Source: Tubiluchus corallicola (Eukaryota > Priapulida > Priapulimorpha > Priapulimorphida > Tubiluchidae). From it: a DNA stretch of 27,352 nt. The stretch's first letter is position 1; the number at the start of each line of letters is the position of its first letter. Shown here in pieces: positions 19,294 to 27,352 of the stretch. A program made the translations under genes and the position numbers. Below the pieces are notes generated by a model that ran no database searches, had not been told where the DNA came from, and saw only the letters and a program-made list of their open reading frames with translations. The DNA lies in the NCBI GenBank assembly GCA_030141605.1, contig JAQGDQ010000649.1:1-27352 (forward strand), given 5' to 3'.

Positions 19294-22200
19294 TCAATAC
19301 TTTTCCTGTTTCCATCGATCTCGTTGGTCCTCAATCTGTGTGACCAACCTCAACGACAAGAATATACCTAACAACTAAAAGGGAAAATGGAAATTGATGA
19401 GTGATATATTCTAGTCATAAGTCATAAGTCATTTATTTCACATTACACATTTACAATAGTTTCATGTACAATATCTAGTCAAAGGGTCTACAATGAACAT
19501 AGTACAAATAAGTTTTTATTGTTTCTGCACAAGAAAAGCCTCACACACTGTTCACCTGTATGCAAATGTAATTGTGTTGCCGCCAATCAAAAAACAGGGC
19601 TTGTTAGATTGTCCCACACAGTGAAAGAAAAAAAGTAATGGAAATAATTTGAAAATTTAAAATGAATCGTATGATAAAAAAAACATTAGTGGTTAAAATG
19701 GAATGATGTAATGAATGAAGCTCATATATGAGATGATATAAAAGACAGAAAGACTATTATTTGTTAATAGTATGTAAAATTAAGATAACTTGATTAAGAT
19801 ACCTGGACTGTTTTGCCACTACTGTGAGGATGGACACTGATAGAAATTTAAGTCATATTCTATCATAGTCGCTCCTTTTTGTCATTGTATACATGCATAC
19901 ACACTCAACGATGATAATGATTACATCAGGAATATCTTCAGTATTATAATTTCCTTCTATAGAGGAGTTTTTTGAAAATAAAAGCATTATGAATCACAGA
20001 GAAATGCCACATTGAATAATATTCAAGGCTTACCATTGGCACAATGATTCCAAAAGCAATGCCACCAAACAAAAGAGCGTTTGCTTCCATCCACTGCATG
20101 ATTACTGGATAGCAACCGTCGGTATAAATCCTATCCCGAACTTCTAATTCCTGTTAATATATAACATGTATATTGACTCCATCACATGAGACATTTGCGC
20201 ATTATTGTACTGAGGCTGCAATAGTCTTAACTGTTACCTAGTGTGGCAGGATTCACCTTCATCAAGCTTTATCAAAGTTATGTCAAATCAAAATCAAATC
20301 ATTTATTTTTATCCCAATAACAATACAAAGAAAAATAGGTATAAATAAAAAAGCCAAACAAAAGGGAAGGGGTGGCGAAAAAAATTTGTTATCGAATCAG
20401 CCACCCCAAACCGAGTATTAAATTAGTATTATGCAGTGCTGTAATTACATATTAATACATAAAACATAAAATACATTCTATACATAAAATTTTCTAATTT
20501 TTAACTAAGAAAACGAAAATAAAATTATCAGAAACTAACAAAATTGTTACTATAATATTGACTTAAATATTGATATTTCATTTCAAGTTGAAATAAAAAT
20601 ATGAAAATATAACTGTTTATGATATCATACAAATCATGCTACAGATCAACAAATGCTCACATTATAAAAGCAAATCTATAAATATAAATTATGTGCAAGC
20701 TTAATTGCTAGTTCTAGTGTTTCCTACTCCAAGTCACACGTCAACATAGTAACGCAAAAATGCCTGGACTTATTTATTCTGTTATTTTCTAAACATGTAG
20801 ACATGGCAGCCATGGTTGTGAATTGAAAAAGATTGTAGAGAATTAATTCAATAAAATGCGAGTGTGATGCATAAGTTGATATAACCTCATTGTCATATTA
20901 TGGATATAATTAATCTTTTATTTTAAAATGCTTGTTTACCTAACTATAAACATAAATAATTGTAAATATATTGTTTAAAATAAAAGTTTGTTATTTTAAA
21001 TAAATTTTAGTTACATAAAGAATAGCAAACAGTAATTACATAACTAGTTTTCAGCTTTAAACTTGTGTGTATTATAAAACTCGGCCTGAAAACATGAGAA
21101 ATACAACTTTGGTACCAACCTAAATAAATATTGGTACCAACCAATCAGGAATTACTACTTAAACATCCACAAACAAAAACGTCTAAAATAATGAACAGAA
21201 TCGTTAAAAATGGAACTACTCAAATATCGTAGATTTTCTTACCAGCTTATTAGTTGTGTCAAAGCCGCACATTATATTGATCAGTTGATTCTAGAACAAA
21301 AGTAAATAAATTATTACTAGAAAGTTGATATGCTTCATCTTGTAGATACAAATTGGAATGACCATCAAATTATACCTAGTGTAATGTTCAACAGTTAAGA
21401 AACCAAATAATGAGTTGATCTAATGCTGTTTAACGATTTATTTACAAACATCTAATGTGAGACATTGGCTGGTTTGCTTAATGTAGATGGCCAACATATT
21501 TTTTAACATTTTGATAATTTTACGAGCAGTGATAATAAAAATCTACTAATTTGAGCGTACGTACCTCTGCTTGTCTACAGCACGAATAAGGGACTCCACA
21601 TTTTTCAATACTCAAATTACTGTCAGAGCAGTTAAAGTATCGATTCAAGTTCCAGTCCCGAAAACCATTAGGACTGACGCCACAACACTGAAACTGGAAA
21701 AGAAATTAATGATAATTAGAGCAAGAATTGAATTTAAACCTTTATTTCAGAATCTCTTCCGTATAAAAACAGGAGCTAAAAGCGTACAGAACGTACAAGA
21801 CGTGAAGGGTTGGTTTATACGTAATATATTGAAGATGTAACATACGACAAGGCTTGAAACAGACAGTTTTACAACTGATACATGTTCTCCCCTAGTGGCA
21901 GCGAACGCTAGACAGATGCAGAACAATGGTGACCGCAATGTGCAAAAAATGTTTCAAATTCAAATTCAGTTTATTTTCAAAATGTTCCAATAAATATGAA
22001 CATTACTATATAACGAAGTTAATACTATTTAAAGCGTTTGGTGTTTGAAATAAAAGACTGCACTAAAACAAAAATTTGAGTGTTCACAGAATTATCTAGG
22101 GTATGGTTCCCGTGCAGGAACAAACGTACAAGTTCATTTGATGCAAGACTGTAAACATTGATGTTAAAAGCTGAGAAAAGAGTGCAGAGATTTGTAAATA

Positions 22201-23321
22201 AGTCGTGTTTGGGCTGGTCGTAAAGAGGGCAGCTAATAAAGTAATGACCAACTGTTTCATAAGCAGAACCACATTGACAACTAGGTGATACTAACGACCC
22301 ATCGTAATTTTTGCATTTTCTGAGGTATAAATCATAATTAAGTTGGCAAGAACCAACTCTCATTCTAGTATGGTGTACAGATAAATTTTGAGTACTACTT
22401 GAACCCTTACCATCGCCGATCTAATCATCATTGTGATTACCATCATCACCATCGTTGTTATCATCTTTCCTCTACCAGCCGCTGCCATCATCAACATGAC
22501 CATGTTGATTGACAGCTTCCGTTATCACTGGATTGTTGCCATCATCACTCATCAACTACTGAAGCGACAACAACAACTATTGTACTTACTTTGGTTTGCA
22601 TTGCATCTATAAGGTCTTGTAGGTCTTCATCATCTCTGTATTTGATGATGGCTTTTTTGAGCAAGTTTTCTGGGGTGAGGCTCGTGTTTCTCACGTCAGA
22701 GAAAAATAGAATGAATATTAAAGCTCCCAGGACCACGAATGCCAAAAATATGAAGATCATACAGTATGCATACTGAAAAGAAAACGACGTACATTATATA
22801 CTCAAACATGTTGCTCAGTAATTAATTTTAAAATTGTTATTTTTCGTTTTCTGATGTATTAGTTTATTTTTCTTGTAAAACATTTAGATTTAATTTATTT
22901 TAAATTTTTTTACGTTCTGTTTATTGTCGTGATTACTTGCTGTTTATGTTTTCATTCATTTACTCATTGGTCGTTCACTCGTTCATTTATAATCATATAT
23001 TCACATATTTATTCACTCATTCATTCATCAATTTATATTTTTTCATTCACTCATTCAACATTTGCTCGTTTGTTCGATGATTTTTTCATTCGTTCATTTA
23101 TTTCTTTCCTTTTGTCTCTCTATTATACTTACCAGTTTCAATAGCACAGTATTTTCTCTCAGTGCTCCTGTACATCCCAAGAATGACACGCAGAACATGA
23201 TAGACCCTGTCATAATCATGGGAATGGCAGGATCTAATAAAACATCCATCCCATCCCGCACTGGCTTCCCTTTGTCTGCGTAGGCGTACAGTCCGATTCC
23301 GGCGAAGAATCCGCCACCCAC
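19294..23321 (-). CDS. Tspan33: Tetraspanin, TspanC8 group, TSPAN33-like (5' incomplete), right copy
   Basis: Mirror copy on the - strand. Exons in transcript order: 23133-23321, 22590-22772, 21565-21693, 21243-21290, 20034-20150 and 19294-19374. All splice sites, reading phases, the eight loop cysteines and the stop are preserved, and I saw no coding difference from the left copy, so both appear equally intact for the part present. The first coding exon is again absent from the window. The two copies point at each other with the satellite between. Because the arms are nearly identical, short reads could not tell which copy is transcribed. Confidence 0.87.
19412..19621 (-). mobile_element. 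LINE 3'-UTR fragment with TTATGAC tail, right copy
   Basis: Mirror of 7730-7939. The tail reads GTCATAAGTCATAAGTC on the + strand. Confidence 0.6.
20281..20446 (-). mobile_element. LINE 3'-end fragment with stem-loop, right copy
   Basis: Mirror of 6905-7070, with the GGGGTGGC and GCCACCCC stem intact. Confidence 0.65.
21951..22408 (-). mobile_element. 5'-truncated LINE with reverse transcriptase C-terminus, right copy
   Basis: Mirror of 4943-5400. The open frame and its cysteine/histidine cluster are identical to the left copy, so the insertion predates the arm duplication. Confidence 0.8.
22416..22561 (-). repeat. GATGATGG-rich low-complexity tract, right copy
   Basis: Mirror of 4790-4935, read as CCATCATC-rich sequence on the + strand. 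Confidence 0.75.
22941..23108 (-). repeat. Degenerate ATGA/GAAT microsatellite, right copy
   Basis: Mirror of 4245-4410 but 2 bp longer (extra TA beside the A-run, near 23037-23041). Seen as TTCATTCAC-rich sequence on the + strand. Confidence 0.85.
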
Positions 23322-23662
23322 CTAAAATATGGTCATTCATTTATAGGACCGTGAATTTTTCAATCACATTTTACCATGGCTCCACACAACTATAAATTTA
23401 ATCATGTTTTTGAACACTTTCATCAAGTATTAATTGACATACACTAATGCAGTTTCAGTGCTCGGATGTTGACAAGTATGCATGATGTCTGAATAAGAGA
23501 GAAATTTATTTTTCATTTGGATACATGAGAATATGATGTTATGTCTTTATAGTTCAAGTATGGTTAGTGTAATTATTAAGTAAATGCTATCAAAAATTAC
23601 GAAATTAGCAAACAATTAAACAACACCTTTTTTATAAATAAATCCCACATTATGTTTACTTT

Positions 23663-23949
23663 ATTTTTGTTTATACATTTAGTCTACATGTAGTTTAAGC
23701 TTTATTTATTTATACATTTAGTCTTCATGTAGTTTAAATTTTATTTGTTTATACATTTAGTCTACATTTAGTTTAAGCTTTATTTATTTATACGTTTGGT
23801 CTCCATTTAGTTTAAACTTTATTTATTTATACATTTAGTCATCATTTAGTTTAAACTTGATGTATTTATACATTTAGTCTTCATGTAATTTAAACTTGAT
23901 TTAATTATACATTTATTCTACATTTAGTTTAAACTTGATTTATTTATAG
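23663..23949 (-). repeat. 39-bp AT-rich tandem array, right copy
   Basis: Mirror of 3404-3690 with seven units; t23739 differs from the left arm. Confidence 0.92.
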
Positions 23950-25149
23950 TTGATTTACAAAACAGACTGGATCTGATTCAGGTATCTCCACGGTGTAAGT
24001 GCTGAGTGCAAAGTGCTAATAAAAGAATAATGGACGCCACAACTAATAATTATCTCACTTGACTTGATAAAACATTTGATTCAGTTACAATCAGTACGAT
24101 TACACTTACAAGCACGAACGGTATAAACACGATATTTTAATAACGACAGTAATAATATGAACACATTTATAAAGTAAGTTGGCTGATTAATCATTTCACA
24201 CCAAACTCTATTGTGTTGTAAAGCGAAAGGTTGATTTAATGAACTGCTGGAGTAAAGTTTGGATAATAAAGCAAGATTGGTGGCCAGTTTTGAATTTTTC
24301 TAATATATTTCTGTATAAAATACTACTGGATTATAATTTTGTAAGGATTCTCGTGTTACAGTGTGATGGTCGAGTAGGTACAGTGATATTTACTTACAGT
24401 GATATGAAACAGTGATATTTACTTACAGTGATATAAAACTGCAGTTCATGGAACAGATTTCGTGTTTTGTACGCAGTTTAGTACGGACGATTGCCAGTTA
24501 TATTTTTAAGTAAAAGATGAAGACTTAAAACATGGACAAATTTGGTCTACTCTACAACAAAAACCTCTAGCTTGACTAGTGACAATATTATTAACAAATT
24601 AACCAGCGCTCCGCGACGCATTTTGCACAAAATCGTAGTTGTTTTGAAACTTACCTCTGTAAATAGACACATCCAGTTAGATCTGTTCAAAAAAGATCAA
24701 TAATGCGCAGACACCCACATAGTGCCTTGTTGATACACAAAATACTGGTTATCGCAACAAAATCGGGGGAGGTGCCTATCGTAACTTTATTTTCTTAGGC
24801 AGTATTTTCTTTCTCACTGAGTAATAAAAAATTGGAATGCCGTTACACCGTTGCCGTTTGATCAGTGCAGGTTTCCTTGTACGGCGGGCCTTTCCTTTCT
24901 GACAGCGTGTGTATATTTTTCACCTGCATGCTCAAACAATTCCAAAACTATTTTTTGGGGAGCGTCTGTGCAAAATTGCCAAGAAAAGAGCGAAAACAGC
25001 CACATAAAGCATCGACATAATCTGAAGTATTAATAATAACCAAATCAGTAACTTGTAAGGCGGGCAAAATACGTAGCTAATTAGTAAAATTTAAATTCAT
25101 TATTGCCAAGAAAATCGTAATATTAGTCATCAACGGAATACCCGAGACG
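23950..25149. other. Unannotated region, right arm
   Basis: Mirror of 2204-3403, including the 29-bp duplication at 24377-24434. Base c24201 differs from a3152 (reads as G against A). No gene is supported. Confidence 0.5.
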
Positions 25150-25796
25150 AATGTATCAATGTTCAATAACTTTTCTAAAGATCTATGCATGTTAGCCATC
25201 CCTAATACTACTGAAGAGTCTATCAATGTTCAATAACTTTTCTGAAGATCTATGCATGTTATCCATCCCTAATACTGACGAATCTATCAATGTTCAATAA
25301 CTTTTCTAGAGATCTATACATGTTATCCACGCCTAATACTGACGAATCTATCAATGTTCAATAACTTTTCTAAAGATCTATACATGTTATCCATCCTTAA
25401 TACTACCGAATCTATCAATGTTCAATAACTTTTCTAAAGATCTATACATGTTAACCATCCCTAATACTACCGAATCTATCAATGTTCAATAACTTTTCTA
25501 AAGATCTATACATGTTATCCATCCTTAATACTACCGAATCTATCAATGTTCAATAACTTTTCTAAAGATCTATACATGTTATCCATCCCTAATACTACCG
25601 AATCTATCAATGTTCAATAACTTTTCTAAAGATCTATACATGTTATCCATCCTTAATACTGCCGAATCTATCAATGTTCAATAACTTTTCTAAAGATCTG
25701 TACATGCTATCCATCTCTAATACTGCCGAATCTACCAATGTTCAATAACTTTTCTAGAACTCTATACATGTTATCCACCCCTAATACTGCCGAGTT
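25150..25796 (-). repeat. 64-bp tandem array, right copy
   Basis: Mirror of 1557-2203 with the same ten units. The first three outer units, compared base by base, are identical between arms. Confidence 0.93.
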
Positions 25797-27352
25797 GAGT
25801 AAGTTTAATACGATACACCTAATGAAATTCATTTTCATTAGTGCATTTCAAGTAACTTTCATTATATTCGAACATTGATAAGTTATGACAAAATGTGATT
25901 TCAGTACAACGGTTAGAGTTGCTGATTGATGACAAAACTGCGTGTTTAACGATAACTTATTTGTCGTTTATAAATTATTACAAATTACGTGCATTCGGTT
26001 TTTGATTATCGTCTTAGTTCATGTTCTTAATTCTTCAAATTACGACTTTTACCAGTTTGATATAGTGTGTTAATAAGTGTCAAAATTCAAGTGTTTAATA
26101 ACACGTGCTTTTAACAGATTTTGCAGATTATGCAATGAGTTAACCCACATTATTACAACCTGCTCAGTCTCCGTGCGGGTCATTGAAGATAAAGATCATC
26201 ACATTTTTATAATCATCTAATTTAGTATAACAACCGGTAGAGGTGAATTTGAAAAGTTGTCAAAAAACATTAAAATTCATGTCACGGCGTCCGGTGAGCA
26301 TTCAGCCACGCCCACCAGCGTGATTCAGAAATTGATTACTAAGAAATCTTAGAATTTCACATCACTAATTGATTACACGTTTGACACGACCATCGCTGCG
26401 ACATTTTTATAACATTAATTAGAAAATTATCTGTCTGTTGCGTCTGTGCTGATGAAGACTGCCTGGAAAGAGAGTGTTTATTATCTTAATTCGCCTAATG
26501 CGACATTTTTACAACTATCATTCCATCCAAATTATCAATTCTCAATTTCGTCACATTTAATTATAATTATTAAAGGCATAATGGACATTCACGGATCTCT
26601 CGACACGGCCATGATCTATGGTATGTACTAATTACTGTGCGTGCATGACTGGAATGAAATATATTGTCAAGCAACCAGAAAAATGGTGGAAAATTATAGC
26701 TTGTGATTTTTTGGCAGAATTATTGCTAATTATAGAAAGTGCTCACTGTGACAGCGCATTTTCGCTGACATGACACACGCAACAGCTCGGCCACAAAAAT
26801 TCAGAAACTCGGTACAACATATGAATCATAATCTAGGAGACAGGATGCAGAATTGTAATCACTGTCTGAAACGACTTTTGCATTTATTAGTGTAATATGT
26901 TAGAAGTCTCATATCAGGGGATGGCAAATCTTTGGATCCAGGACAAATAGTTTCCAGTCCTGTTGCTGTCTGTCTTGGGATTAGTGTGAAAGTTGCGTAG
27001 CAGCGATATTTTATATATTTTTGATATTTATTTATTTATTTATTTTAACTACAAAGCTTCACTTAGTAGTAGCATGATCTAAGGAAATTTTTTATCAATT
27101 TTTAAATTTTAGATTTAGTCTATCTAAATTATTTAATACGGCAGTTTAGGATGTATTTCAAAATTTAACGTTTATCAATCGTTTGTTTGTTGTGTTTATT
27201 CCCCTGCCTTAAGACCTTTAATAAGCAAGAAAAAAATTATATTTAAATTTGAATTTTCTATATTGTGCATTTAAATCCATTTATATGAAACTGCATACGT
27301 GTAATACAAGTGTGTAGCGAGTAGTTTTCGTTTTAAGATGACACATTTAATA
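25797..27352. other. Unannotated AT-rich flank, right arm
   Basis: Mirror of 1-1556; the only difference I noted is c27216 against t137. No gene is supported and no first tetraspanin exon was found. Confidence 0.5.

Larger units (their letters stand above)
14913..27352 (-). repeat. Right arm of a 27-kb inverted repeat
   Basis: This is the reverse complement of 1-12439. The inner edge is sharp: c14913 pairs with g12439, while 14912 and further inward do not pair. All three minisatellites, the 94-bp duplication, the LINE fragments and both genes recur here in mirror order, and I saw no copy-number change in the minisatellites. The arm is 12440 bp against 12439 bp on the left. Confidence 0.97.

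Overview
The window is eukaryotic nuclear DNA. It is AT-rich, has introns with GT..AG junctions, and carries minisatellites, a satellite array and 3'-end relics of non-LTR retrotransposons. The recognisable gene is a tetraspanin of the TspanC8 group that most resembles TSPAN33, so the source is an animal. The base composition and repeat style fit a lophotrochozoan such as a mollusc, but this is a low-confidence guess.

The dominant structure is a near-perfect inverted repeat that fills the window. Bases 1-12439 (left arm) are the reverse complement of 14913-27352 (right arm). By eye I found nine substitutions and two small indels between the arms; this is a lower bound. The 2473-bp spacer (12440-14912) is not symmetrical. 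It holds about 68 copies of a 34-bp satellite, all in one orientation, between two unrelated linkers.

Left arm, outside to inside: unannotated AT-rich DNA; a 64-bp tandem array (about 1557-2203); a 39-bp array (about 3404-3690); six phase-0 exons of the tetraspanin on + (4032-8057), with LINE 3' fragments in three introns; a 27-bp minisatellite just past the stop (8361-8597); intergenic DNA with a 94-bp tandem duplication (10371-10558); then, on the - strand, the last coding exon (11963-12106) and 3' UTR of a second gene that I do not recognise. The right arm repeats all of this in mirror image, with the tetraspanin on - and the second gene on +.

The two tetraspanin copies therefore converge on the satellite, and the two last-exon copies of gene B diverge from it. 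The first tetraspanin coding exon and all upstream exons of gene B are not visible. The palindrome junction appears to fall in an intron of gene B at the satellite array. Nothing shows the genes acting in one pathway. The interest is structural: either a very recent or gene-converted palindromic duplication, or an assembly joined across a satellite. The sequence alone does not decide between these.
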